Source: Asterias amurensis
Taxonomy: Eukaryota; Echinodermata; Asteroidea; Forcipulatida; Asteriidae
DNA: 64,000 nt
Assembly (NCBI RefSeq): GCF_032118995.1
Contig: NC_092669.1
Coordinates: 868,001-932,000, forward strand
Reading direction: 5' to 3'
Shown here: positions 32,063 to 42,243 of the stretch, in pieces
Layout: every line of letters starts with the position of its first letter
How positions within the stretch are numbered: the first letter of the stretch is position 1
The notes under the pieces: generated by a model
Seen by the model: only the letters and a program-made list of their open reading frames with translations
Database searches by the model: none
Told to the model about the DNA's origin: nothing
Translations under genes and position numbers: made by a program

Positions 32063-33075
32063 AAAGTCCTAGGCACACTGAATGTTGTAGCAACTTACAC
32101 ATTTTGGACAGCTTTTTGATCTTCTACACAAGAGAAATAGTTCACTTATGTTTGAAGGTTCTCGGCATTGTTTCACACAGAAATATTTCTCTGCAAGACT
32201 GGTACTCGATTTGTGGACAAGTTGTTAAATGTTTATCGCCGTAAAAGTGTTACCTGCTCACATCAAACTTTCCTCTTGCACAACGCAAGACAATTACTCC
32301 TGTGACTACGGCAGTAGTCAGTAGTGGACAAACCGCAAAGAGATTATGCAATGCAAAAAACATTTAACAACTTGTCAACAAGTCAAAATTGGTACTGGTA
32401 TGAACTGTTATCAGTGAAATTTCAAATTAAAACTTTGTTTGTAACCGTTGATGAACCATTACTTTAAAAAAAAATTTTTTTATACAAAATGTTATTGTTG
32501 TAAAGCCAAACTAATAATACTGGCAAACATTACTTAAATTTATTAACTTTAAACAGTTCATATATTCTGATACATTTAGTGCATTGATAGACATTTCTAT
32601 AGGCCCTAATACATAAAATAAATACATTGAATAATTTTTATTCAAAAACAATTATTCCCCACGAATATTTTCAGTGAATGGCCAGGAGGCCAATTCACTA
32701 GTTCGTCAGCTTTTTCACAATTCAATATTATTTCAAATGAACTAGGGATGATTCTGAACACTAAACTAGCCAGTCGAACCACTTGGAGAACATTCTGACT
32801 GTCCCCTCAATCCCTCATGTGTTTTAAATGGCATTACTTTACAAAGTGTAGTATGATTAATTGAAATAACAAACTTGTACCTTGCAAAATACATTACTAC
32901 TGTGTGCTTTTATAATATCAGCGACATTTAATGCTTTAAAATACTAAATATGATGCACAGAAAGTGAACTCCCTAAAAAGCTTCAAAGCCTATTTCGACC
33001 ACTTTGGTCTTGTTCCAAAAATACACAATGTAAACATGTAGAGCTACGTTGTACACAAGCCTCTATTCTTCGTTT

Positions 33076-33230
33076 TTGAAAGGGCAAGGGCACCAAGGCA
33101 TTTTCTCCTTGGTAAAGGGCACCCTATGAGGAAATTATAAATTTCTACTGAAGCAATTTAAGGGCACCAAGGCAATGATCTGAGGGCACGGAGGCAATCA
33201 CCTTAGTTGCCTCCGTGAAGTATCAGGCCT
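33076..33230. repeat. Dispersed 'ccttggtgccc' repeat, copy
   Basis: It contains 'agggcaagggcaccaaggca', 'gggcaccctatgaggaa' and 'attgcctccgtgaagtatca'-type motifs in inverted order. Other copies: about 38505-38718 with 39091-39178, 43086-43214, 44258-44530 and 60180-60335. Family unknown. Confidence 0.55.
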
Positions 33231-33636
33231 GCTGTACATACATACTGCCACGAAACCATGGAAGATGCCAAGTATTTTGGGTATTTCGATAAATTAGGCC
33301 AGACCGAATTGAATTTTGGTTTCAGCAGTGGCTACATTTTATGATCGGATCCACTCACAAAGTTCTCATCTTCGGCATTGTTGCTGTAGCCATAGTCGTA
33401 CGAAGCCATAGCCATAACAACCATAGCCGCTATGGCTATATACATGTAGCCGTAACAAACAAATTTTCGCTTAGCACCAAGTATGAAGATTGGGCAACAG
33501 GCTGAGGCTTTGAGGTCTTTTAACAAGATTTTAAACAGAAAATCCACATCTCTTTTACCTGACTTAAACTGTTTTTCAGAAAATTCACTTTCCAGCAGTT
33601 AATTAATAAAAAACTTTCTGGATATGTAATAAACTT

Positions 33637-33642
33637 TTTATT
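33637..33642 (-). terminator. Poly(A) signal for TMEM86 paralogue 1
   Basis: AATAAA on the minus strand, about 330 nt downstream of the stop at 33968. Several weaker A-rich alternatives exist nearby. Confidence 0.4.
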
Positions 33643-33967
33643 TATAAAGCATTGACTTGTATTGATCAATCATTTGCTTTTTTCTTTGGATTCAAATGTA
33701 TCTGTACAATGAAAACTGTATCTTTGACAATCGTTATCAAATTTTCAGCCACAAAGCAAACAAAGTTCTTGAATAAATTGTTAAATTTCAGTCAATAAAA
33801 TCTTTTTTAAAAACACAAGAGATAAAAAACAAATATTAATTATAAATAGAATTTATATTGAATTTAACGACAAAATTTTTGTTTCAACCAAACTTCAAAA
33901 AGTGAATAAAACTTTGCAGCTGATATTTAAATCAACATAAGAAGAGTTTTTTACTCAGTTTTTTTGT

Positions 33968-34714
33968 TTAGTCTGACTTCACTATCTTCCTGTTGTTGCA
34001 CGTCTTGGGCTTAACACACTCTTCTTCTGTTTGGACCTCCGCGATCTTTTCCAGCTCGGGAACGACTGAGAGGGCAATTCCAAGTTGCGCAGTGTAGTAA
34101 GTGATCATGATGATGTGTTGCCCGTACGGAACTGGAACAGTCCACTTGTTAATCGCCAGGACCGTGTCGGAGATGACGAAGAGCAGCGCCCCGATACACG
34201 CACAGCTCTTGGTCCAGGAGAGAGCAGCGATATTCATACGAGCGACAGCGCGCCACAGCATCGTGACGATCAGAAGCCCGTAGAAGATTGATAAGTAGAT
34301 CAGAGGGCCTTTAAGACCCGGGTAGAGGGCGGCATACAAACAGGCGAAGAGCGGCAACAACACCAGGAGAAAACCCCAACGGTAGGGTCTACCGTGGAAG
34401 GCGATGCTGTATAAGAAGTGAGCAAAAGCAAAGAAGAGCAACCCATGGACGAAGAATTGCTTCTTGTAGACCAGGCAGGCGTCGCCGATTCCAGAGCAGA
34501 TGAGACCCGTTAGGATGCAGATGGAGTAGCGTTGCTTACGGCTGAAGCCACTGCGGTACATGTAGCTACCAACGAAGAGACAAAGGAAGATGATGGGTAG
34601 ACACTTGAGGAGGATTCCCCATGGTGATGGTTCAGCCGCTTGAGGAATCCAATGGATGAGGTAGATCAAAGATGAATTGATGAACGGTAGAAGACGCAGA
34701 CCTGTAGACTGCAA
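33968..34714 (-). CDS. TMEM86: TMEM86 lysoplasmalogenase, paralogue 1 (last exon)
   Basis: A single exon of 248 codons plus stop, preceded by a clear acceptor ('ttgattccacag'). The first, probably tiny, coding exon was not found. The protein is a multi-pass membrane protein of the YhhN family: about eight hydrophobic segments, 'WGILLKCLPIIFL', 'GIGDACLVY' and 'ISDTVLAINK', with the two conserved Asp residues of the family (GD and SD) kept. It aligns over its whole length with human TMEM86A and with paralogue 2 at 37156. TMEM86 proteins hydrolyse the vinyl-ether bond of lysoplasmalogens in endoplasmic reticulum membranes. The C-terminal tail is longer than in paralogue 2 and highly charged. 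A versus B type cannot be decided. Confidence 0.92.
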   Translation of the reverse strand: MQSTGLRLLPFINSSLIYLIHWIPQAAEPSPWGILLKCLPIIFLCLFVGSYMYRSGFSRKQRYSICILTGLICSGIGDACLVYKKQFFVHGLLFFAFAHFLYSIAFHGRPYRWGFLLVLLPLFACLYAALYPGLKGPLIYLSIFYGLLIVTMLWRAVARMNIAALSWTKSCACIGALLFVISDTVLAINKWTVPVPYGQHIIMITYYTAQLGIALSVVPELEKIAEVQTEEECVKPKTCNNRKIVKSD

Positions 34715-34794
34715 CTGTGGAATCAAATCAAAAACAACTTGAAGATTTTTAATAGATGTTAAATTTGCATAGGGGATAAAGAATATTAATTTTG

Positions 34795-34985
34795 GTTTTA
34801 CCCATACACCAAGTCTGTTAGCACTGTATACTCAGTTCTCTCCAGAGTCCTGTGAAAAAATATCACAGGCATATTACTTGGGTGGGGTTTGAACCCACGA
34901 CCTTTGCATATCTAGAGCAGTGTCATACCAACTAGACGCTCGGTAGCTAGAGGCAGTTTGAATCCTATCATTGGACCGAACAAAG
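34795..34985 (-). mobile_element. tRNA-derived SINE, most complete copy
   Basis: It contains 'ggttttacccatacacc', 'agcactgtatactcag', the inverted box B 'ggggtttgaacccacgacc', and a tRNA-like 5' part toward 34975. Family members lie at 6776, 9581 and 44760. Confidence 0.7.
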
Positions 34986-35791
34986 AGAGATAATTGTTTA
35001 AACAATTTCTTTGAATGAATAAATATCACCAAGCCACGATGAAAGTTTATTTAATTACAAATCTTGCCATCTTTTAACCATCTCTCTTTGAACACGGGTC
35101 AAGTTATCAAAATTGATAAAACAGCCCTAGATTAAAAAAATTGAAAGTACAAAGTCCAAACAAACTCTTGTATTTTTTGACCGAATCAGTTATGCACCTA
35201 TTAAGAGTGCAAGGTACGTTTTATTATTTCTTACACAACAGATTGTCTAAAAGTTTGTCCTTAGGTCAACTGAAATCAATCCGATTATAACGAAAAAACA
35301 AAAAACAAAACAAACACCATTTGCTTTCATACATGTTGCATAATGCTTTCATACATGTTATTTTATAATTGGTTTATTCAAATACTACTTGTAGCCCAAA
35401 AGACTGAATTTTACAGTGTTTGTATATATCTACATGTCATGAACTTTAAAATACATTACATTTTTCTGGAAACAAGTTGCTAAGTTTTATCAATTTGTAG
35501 GACTTCAGATTTTACTTCCTGTGGTATGAAACAATCCTGGTAGTTGACTCTCTCTTAAACGAAAAGCATTTCCAGAATTCCAGTAAAAGATTAATCGCGT
35601 CCCCGCCCTTGAACGTCACGCTTAATTTGAAGTATAAGTTGATGGTATACAATACACGCAATACACATTCTGCACAATCTAGCCAGCCATTCCAGACATA
35701 ATTGTACTTGCGGATAAATGTCCCAGAAAATCATAAAAAGATGACTTCTTGAGCTTCAGTGTTTTAGCACATGGCATTGAAACAATATAAG

Positions 35792-35931
35792 TTATCACAC
35801 AAGCGCGAGTGGAATACGGAAAAATATAGGGCTTGTTCTGCGTCCCATATTCAACGAGGCTGAAGGCCGTGTTGGATGTGGGACGCAGATGCGCTTTATT
35901 TTCCGTATTTCCACGAGCGCGCATGTGATAA
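35792..35931. mobile_element. Foldback MITE with CG-rich arms
   Basis: The left arm 'tatcacacaagcgcgagtgg' pairs with the right arm ending 'cacgagcgcgcatgtgata'. The inner arms 'ctgcgtccca' and 'tgggacgcag' pair too. About 140 bp. Confidence 0.65.
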
Positions 35932-36984
35932 TGTATTTATCTTCAAGCAAACTTTGTGCATGACCATAGAACACACAAGACGCATGGTAGTGATATTAGC
36001 CGTGCAGTACAGGTTTTTATCACCACTCCATTCTGTGAATCTGATTGGAGGATTAGCGCGTACTTGAAGATAAAAGGCATTGATTGACAGCTGGTCTTTC
36101 TACTGGTTCTTAACTTGGATTTAAAAGAAAGGTAAACGTTTGGTTATCACTAATAAAATTAATTGTAATGAAAACTTACTTGGTTAGAAGTACAGCAGCT
36201 TTCAATAATTTTGAGAATCATTTCACTTTGAAGTAAGGTGGTTATGGACAAATATAGTTTTTAACCCCCAAATTTGAAATTCAGAAATGTCACTGACAGT
36301 AGCGTTTTTCAAATTGTGTATTCCAACGCCGTGAAATTCTTCCTGTGGACATAAACGCTCCGGATTTTTGCTGAATACATGTAATGTATCTCTAAAAATG
36401 CAACCACCTTTTGAAAAGAAATTTTCACAGATTAGTCTTCATGTATCGGATTAAACCAATCGAACAGTTCCAAAATCCAAAGGTTAAATACCACATCAAA
36501 GAACTTTTTATGTCTTTTGTCAAAATTTAAAAAAATTATTTTTAAGAGAGTTCATCTGCCTTTTAAACTTTTCACGATCCACCAATTACGGAACAGGATC
36601 CGTCTTATCTTTTGTTAAACAGAGCCTTATCAGTCAACAACAATCATGCATTCAATATAAAAATAACCGACAAATTTATCTTGTTGATTTATTTTTGAAT
36701 ATTTTTAAGCGATAAAAAACAAACAACCGATAACACAAATACAGCCCGTTATCTTTGTGGGTTCATTTTTAGTTTAATAAATTTTGAAATTTGTTAAAAC
36801 TGTTACCAAATCTATTATAAAAGTCAATATGAACCATTACCTGTGCATAAAATAAAATAAAACCATGCAAACAAACATCATTTACTGTAAGAAACCTTTT
36901 GCTGGGTGCTGGGTTGTCATTGAATAAAAATGACAAATCCTGAGAATTGGACAAAGTTACCTCTGAGTGTGAAGAAGAAGTTGA

Positions 36985-36990
36985 TTTATT
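36985..36990 (-). terminator. Poly(A) signal for TMEM86 paralogue 2
   Basis: Minus-strand AATAAA, about 166 nt downstream of the stop at 37156. Confidence 0.45.
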
Positions 36991-37155
36991 TTAAAGGTTT
37001 CTATACTTTACATCAGCTGCTATGCTCAAGAAATTGCTCAAAACAGAACTGTATCAAATCAAACTCTTCATGGTGTCTTGGTCAAAATGTAGCACCTAGG
37101 ATTGATTTGTGCACTATATAGAAGAACCTATTTCAATTATCTGAAGGTTTTGTCA

Positions 37156-39913
37156 TTATAGACTTTTAAGTTTATCAGACGGTAACATATTATCTAGTTT
37201 CTCCGTCTGTCCCAGTTCCTTGACGACCGACACAGCGATTAGAAGTTGGGCTAGATAATATGTGGTCATTATAATATACTGAGCATGGGGTACTGGATCC
37301 GCAAATAGATTGACAGAAAGCACCGTATCAGAAACTAAGAAGAGTGCTGCACCGAAGAAAGCATAAAGTCTGGTCCAAGAAGTTTTGTTAGAGATGGTGA
37401 TCCTAGCCATGGCACGCCATAGCATCGTTAGAATGAGGACGCCATAGACCATGCCAGGGTAGAACAGCTTGGCACTCACACCGGGTACAATGTACTGCCA
37501 CATGACAATGTAGTACGGGAGATAGAAAAACATAAAAGTCCACCACATTGGGCGCTCATGGAACGCTACGATGTAGAGGAGATGAGCTACGGCAAAGGAA
37601 GCTAACCCGAAGATGAAGTAATCCTTAGCGTAGACGAGGCAGGCATCACCCACCCCGGAGAATAACAATCCCAGGAGAATCGCCAGAGAGTATCTTGAGA
37701 AACCGTAGTGATGGATTTGAATCAAGACGTAGAGACACAAGAAGACTATCGGGAGACACTTGAGGAAGATTCCAAGAGGGGACGGCTCGTTTTCCTGAGG
37801 TATCCAGTGAAGGAGGTAGAGTAGAGATGACATCACACAAGGACACAAGAGTAGAAAATCCGACCTTAACTGCAAATAAAAACAAAATCATTCAACAATG
37901 CAGCAAAACAATTACAGTTAGTAATTTTCATGAAACCATCCAATAACAAAAAGCTGAACAAATGTGACAAATTAATTCAGTCCTCAAAATAACCAATGGC
38001 TACAGCAATTGCCGTGGTGCCCTGTGCTTTTGCTTTGTGTGGTGCCCTTTACAAAGTTCCAAGTTAATATTTTCCTAAATAGAAGTACCCCTTACCAGAG
38101 GGAAACTGCGGTGCTCCTTGAAGAGCAAAGTTTAAGGCCAGTGAATTCCTTTAGAATAATGAGCAAAGAGCATAGAATAATGAGCAAAGAGCAGATAAAT
38201 TGTAGTCAGGACAGAGCCACAGTAATGAATCATGGTCTCAACAAAATCTCAACATGGCAAAGTTTAAGTGATCTCTGGGACTATTATGAGCTAAACTTAT
38301 GTTATGAAGTTAAACAAAATGAAGAAGTACTCACCAGCGATTTTCTGATACAGTGGACAGACAATGAACCCAATGGTGATGAAAGCAATGAAGTCAGAAT
38401 ACTCAGCGATGTGTGGAGCCTCAAAGTGTTGTGTTTTTAAAAAGCAGATAGTGAATGATTTCCCCCCGATGAAGCGAAGCAAAATGCCACACAAAATGTG
38501 CAGGCCTTGAAATAACTCACATCACCTAAAGCTATTGCCTTGGTGCCCTGTGCTTTTGCTGTGGTGCCAGGCCTGATATTTCACGGATGAAATAAAAGCG
38601 ATTGCCCCATGTCAATGACTTGGTGCCCTCGAAATGCTCCAACAGAAATTTACAATTTCCTCATAGTCATTTAAGGGTTCCCTTTACCAAGGAGAATATG
38701 ACTTGGTGCCCTTGCCCTTTAAAGCCATTGTACACTTTCGGTAAACAGTTTTGTCCAAGTCCCACACTTCGTGTATCACAACTTATAAATAAATAACAAT
38801 CCTGTGGAAATTTAGGCTCAATCGGACATCGGAGTCGGGAGAAAATAACGGGAAAACCCACTCCTGTTTTCGCGCATTTCGCCGTGTCATGACATGTGTT
38901 TATAACAAATCCGTAATTCTCGTTAACGAGAATTTATATTGTTTTACCGTTTTCTCAAAAAGTAAAGCATTTCATGGACTAATATTTCAAGAGAAGTCTT
39001 TCACCATTACCTTCTGTAAACCCTGTAAATTATTTGTAAATCTGTGAACTTTTTTTTTTTTTCTTTACCGAAAGGGTCCAATGGCTTTAAAAAACGAAGC
39101 ATAATGCCTGTGGTGCCCTTTGCAAAGTTCCAATACATGACAGTTTTCAAGAGGTGCCAGTTACCAGAGAGCAAAATACCGCCGAATTCTGCGCCTACGA
39201 TCACGATTCCCCGCTTACGTGCAAGCGCAGAATTTCTGCGCTAGCCTTGTAAGCGTAGAATGCTTGGTAATGTGGAGTACGCAAGCGCAGAAGCCAAATT
39301 TCGCCGCTAACCCGCGAAATACGCTTGCCGTAAGCACAGAATTCCCTGCTTCCAAGCGCCGATTCTGTGCTTACGGTAAGCAGAGCCATAAAATTGGGCC
39401 CAGGTCATGGAGGAAGGGAACATGGATAAACCATGGAGGTAGAATCTCTACCTCCATTGATTAACATACACTTAATTCATAATAAAATGAATTATACTAT
39501 AAAGTGGAAGTCGGATACTGCAATTTGTTTTAATCTGAAACAATTACTCAGTGCAAACACAGTTTTATCAAAATAATGCCAGTGCCAATTCAGTGTGGTG
39601 CACTATACTTAGTTTAGACAAGCAAAGTACATAATCATTACGTAACTAACACTACAAACACTAATCATTGGACGAACCTTCCACCATGCACTACAGCACT
39701 TAAAAATAATACATCGCAACACAAAACACACCAGCTCAGCAGTAAACAACAGAAACACAGTTCGTGTTTCTTGTCAATCAGAGTTCTACAAAATTCACTA
39801 AACAACAATTTTCTTCAAAGTTACGGACAACAAGAGGCTCAAAATCATGCCGAAAATGTTAATTTTTAACAATAAGATTGCACTATAATACTTACCAATC
39901 CTGTTATGCCCAT
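37156..39913 (-). CDS. TMEM86: TMEM86 lysoplasmalogenase, paralogue 2
   Basis: Two coding exons: 39896-39913 (six codons, M-G-I-T-G-L, followed by a strong GTAAGT donor) and 37156-37869. Phase 0 at the junction; 243 residues, close to the 240 of human TMEM86A, which I recall also has a short first coding exon ending just before the conserved first membrane helix. Eight or so hydrophobic segments; 'LGIFLKCLPIVFL', 'GVGDACLVYAK' and 'VSDTVLSVNLF' keep the two conserved Asp residues. It is a YhhN-family lysoplasmalogenase (vinyl-ether hydrolase of lysoplasmenyl lipids). It lies head-to-tail with paralogue 1, clearly a tandem duplication. Upstream it faces RPS10 across a divergent gap with two CACGTG boxes. 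The exon 1 call rests on donor strength, phase and Met. Confidence 0.9.
38505..39178. repeat. Dispersed 'ccttggtgccc' repeat split by a foldback
   Basis: 38505-38718 and 39091-39178 are two halves of one repeat ('tggtgcccttgcccttt' continuing as 'aaaacgaagcataatgcc'). A family B' foldback element (38719-39090) sits between them. All lies in the TMEM86 paralogue 2 intron. Confidence 0.6.
38719..39090. mobile_element. Foldback element family B', copy 1
   Basis: TTAA + 'agccattgtacactttcgg' at the left, 'accgaaagggtccaatggct' + TTAA at the right. The inner palindrome 'ttctcgttaacgagaa' is at about 38916-38931. A second copy, lacking its left end, lies at 48291-48614. Confidence 0.75.
39178..39401. 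mobile_element. Foldback element rich in 'gcttacg'
   Basis: Repeated and inverted 'gcttacgtgcaagcgcagaa'-like blocks, ending 'ttacggtaagcagagccata' + 'aaattgggccc'. It abuts the repeat at 39091-39178. Non-coding. Confidence 0.5.
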
Positions 39914-40275
39914 GTTGGTATAATTCTGTTGGTTCAGCGGGTTGAAATATCTTGTCAAACTAAGGGTTTAAATGTATACAAATTCGATCAGCGTTGCTCT
40001 TCTCGTTTTCTTTTTACTGTAATGCACGTGATTGCGCAGACGTTTTTGTGTGTGTGTGTTTACATACGACATACAACTGTGTGTGCCGCGCGCAGAAGCA
40101 CTCATACGTCATACAAAATGCACGTGACTTTGTTGATATCACTAATTATTCTCACGTCATTATATCCGTCGAATTTCATTGGATCTTTGCTAGCTAATCA
40201 TTAGCATAAAACCTACGTAATTTTTTAGAGTTGGTTATCCTTTTTTGGGGGGGGGGTTTTCCCTATTTTACCATT

Positions 40276-40303
40276 ATGGTATGGTATGGTATGGTATGGT
40301 ATG
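40276..40303. repeat. TATGG microsatellite
   Basis: Five perfect pentanucleotide units with a partial sixth. Confidence 0.9.
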
Positions 40304-41861
40304 ACTTTTGGAGGAATAATATTTCTTTTAGCATTCCATTTTATTTTGTTGATCACTAAACACTCGCAACAAGAACACAGCAGCAACAGCAACATCAGCT
40401 AGCAATGAAAGCATGCAGTGACTAGTGTGCGACTGGAAACAATAGAGGAAGTTAATGAATGATGTAAAATTATTATTGATATTATGTATATTTTGCATAA
40501 TGCAAAAATAAGTAAACAAATAAACAAAATAAATCATTGGTTGACCATGGAGGTAGGGAGGGGAGGAAGATTTACACAAACTTTTGAGAAGAAGGGGGGT
40601 AGATTCTTTCAAGATCATGTCATGGGTGACTTTTTCATAGTTTTACACCATCCCATGCATTGCCATGTTTGTTTGTTTTTTGGTTGATGGATTTAAAAAA
40701 AATTATTACTTTTTAATAAACCAATCAATGCAGGGAATTTCTCGTGGGTGACAATTCATGTCAATTTTATCCTCAGTAAAACATCCTATTCTCAGATCAG
40801 ACTTACGATGAGGAACCCTGCAAAATAGTGTTTAGGAAAGTGGAGGTTTTTAAAACTTGACTGATTTGGGTCACACAAGAAAATGACTAAGTAACAAGAG
40901 ACACTTGAGGGCTCACTCTGCATTTTGCGCTCAGAAGTACAACGCTGGTTCCCTGTCGTATGCGGTAACAAATCATGCATTTGCCTTTGGCAGGTGTACC
41001 AATGAATTGTTAATGTACGGCCTTTTGCATTGGAAGGCGATCGCCGTACCGAACCGAAGTGAGAAAACTATAAGTTTAATCTTCTAAAATCAAAACGATC
41101 CAATATTTTTAAACATCCTAGTATTCTTTAATCTAAAGTTTATTTATCACTTAATACATATATTTAAGTATTTAGGTATTTTATCATCTGGAAATATATA
41201 AAAACAATAAAATACCACATCGTTGGGATCGGCATAAATTATACATTTCCCTATTCAATGTTGTGTACAATAATGTCGTTCTGTTCCATCATGTCCATGG
41301 CGGAATTATCGCGAACTAAACTGAAGCTGTTTTACAATTTATAATTTAGCGAGTAACAATTTGACACATTTTGATCTCAACTAATAAATCAACTCAAAAC
41401 CTTGCATAGTTTCACTTTTGCAGTGTACTGTTGAGTGTTGTTGCACACCTCTCTCTGCACTAATAACATTCCAAGTTGCTGTCAATCAATTGACACGATT
41501 GTCTTTGAAATCCCTGTGTGGTGCAAAATAATGTGGGATGACCAATCAATTAATGAAATTAGTTAGAATAGTAGTAATATAATACAAAAATACATTTGTT
41601 TGTAACATATCCGTCAGGGTTAATAGGCATTGTTAACTCCTTATTTTTTTCTTCTTACTGCAAAATTGTTGGGTGTTTTTTATGCAAAAAGAGAGAAAAT
41701 TAAAAAGGTGTTCATCCTCACACACAAAAATAGTGTGCCTAATGTAGGGTTTAGTGTTAAAATGTAATGATGTATCTTTATATTTAATGAGAAATGGATA
41801 ATAAATTCTGTGACTGACACAAAATTTATTTTACTTAAAACAACTGCAGATGACAAAGAAA

Positions 41862-41993
41862 GGATAACTTTCCGTATTGTGCCACCACATTTTCACTCAT
41901 TTTTACAAAAAGGGATATATCAATCAGGTAAATTAGATACTATATTATTTTATTTCGAATGAAAAAGTGGTGGCGCCATACGGAAACTTTTCC
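41862..41993. mobile_element. MITE family G, copy 1
   Basis: The ends are inverted: 'ggataactttccgtattgtg' at the left and 'gcgccatacggaaacttttc' at the right, with inner 'tttttcac'/'gaaaaagtgg' arms. Copies at 58546-58674 and, more decayed, 58945-59085. Confidence 0.75.
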
Positions 41994-42243
41994 CAAAGAA
42001 AGAGTAAGGAACAACACTTGTTGTAAGTTGTGTACCTAAATGGTCGTGCATGCAAGAACCCAGAACATTTGTAATCGAAGAGTAGTAAACCCGGGTTTAA
42101 CTTTTTTGTTAAAAACTCCACGTTTACAGGTTTTCTCGTTGGGCTTGCCAACTACAATGATTAATAAGTTCACTTACATTTACAATGCATCCTTTGTTTC
42201 ATTACCAGACATTTAATAATATTATTTATTTTTCTATTTTAGA

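Larger units (their letters stand above)
30952..33967. other. Gap between STK38 flank and TMEM86 3' ends
   Basis: No gene seen. It holds A-rich low-complexity DNA (31180-31370), a family A foldback (31701-32062) and a dispersed 'gggcaccaaggca' repeat (33076-33230). The part nearest 33967 is the 3' UTR of the minus-strand TMEM86 gene, with a minus-strand AATAAA at 33637-33642, about 330 bases past its stop. Confidence 0.45.
34715..37155 (-). other. 5' region of TMEM86 paralogue 1
   Basis: It should hold the missing first exon. Contents: SINE (34795-34985), foldback with CG-rich arms (35792-35931), and a dispersed repeat with 'aaaacttacttggttagaag' at 36171. The 3' UTR of paralogue 2 occupies its right end, with a minus-strand AATAAA at 36985-36990. 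Confidence 0.45.
39914..42243. promoter_or_regulatory. Divergent promoter region, TMEM86 paralogue 2 / RPS10
   Basis: The gene starts point away from each other. Two E-boxes CACGTG (40025-40030 and 40121-40126), both read as CACGTGA(T/C), lie 112-213 bases upstream of the TMEM86 ATG, mixed with 'tacgtca' and 'cacgtcat' half-CRE motifs. RPS10 needs a non-coding first exon because an acceptor lies one base before its ATG; I could not place it. The region also holds a TATGG microsatellite (40276-40303) and a MITE (41862-41993). Confidence 0.4.

Noticed and set aside
36180-36221. A possible 14-codon first exon for TMEM86 paralogue 1 (minus strand, ATG, phase 0, GTAAGT donor)
   Set aside because: It lies in a dispersed repeat ('aaaacttacttggttagaag') that recurs near 14015, 19855 and 43846, so the donor is probably a repeat motif. 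RNA evidence would be needed.
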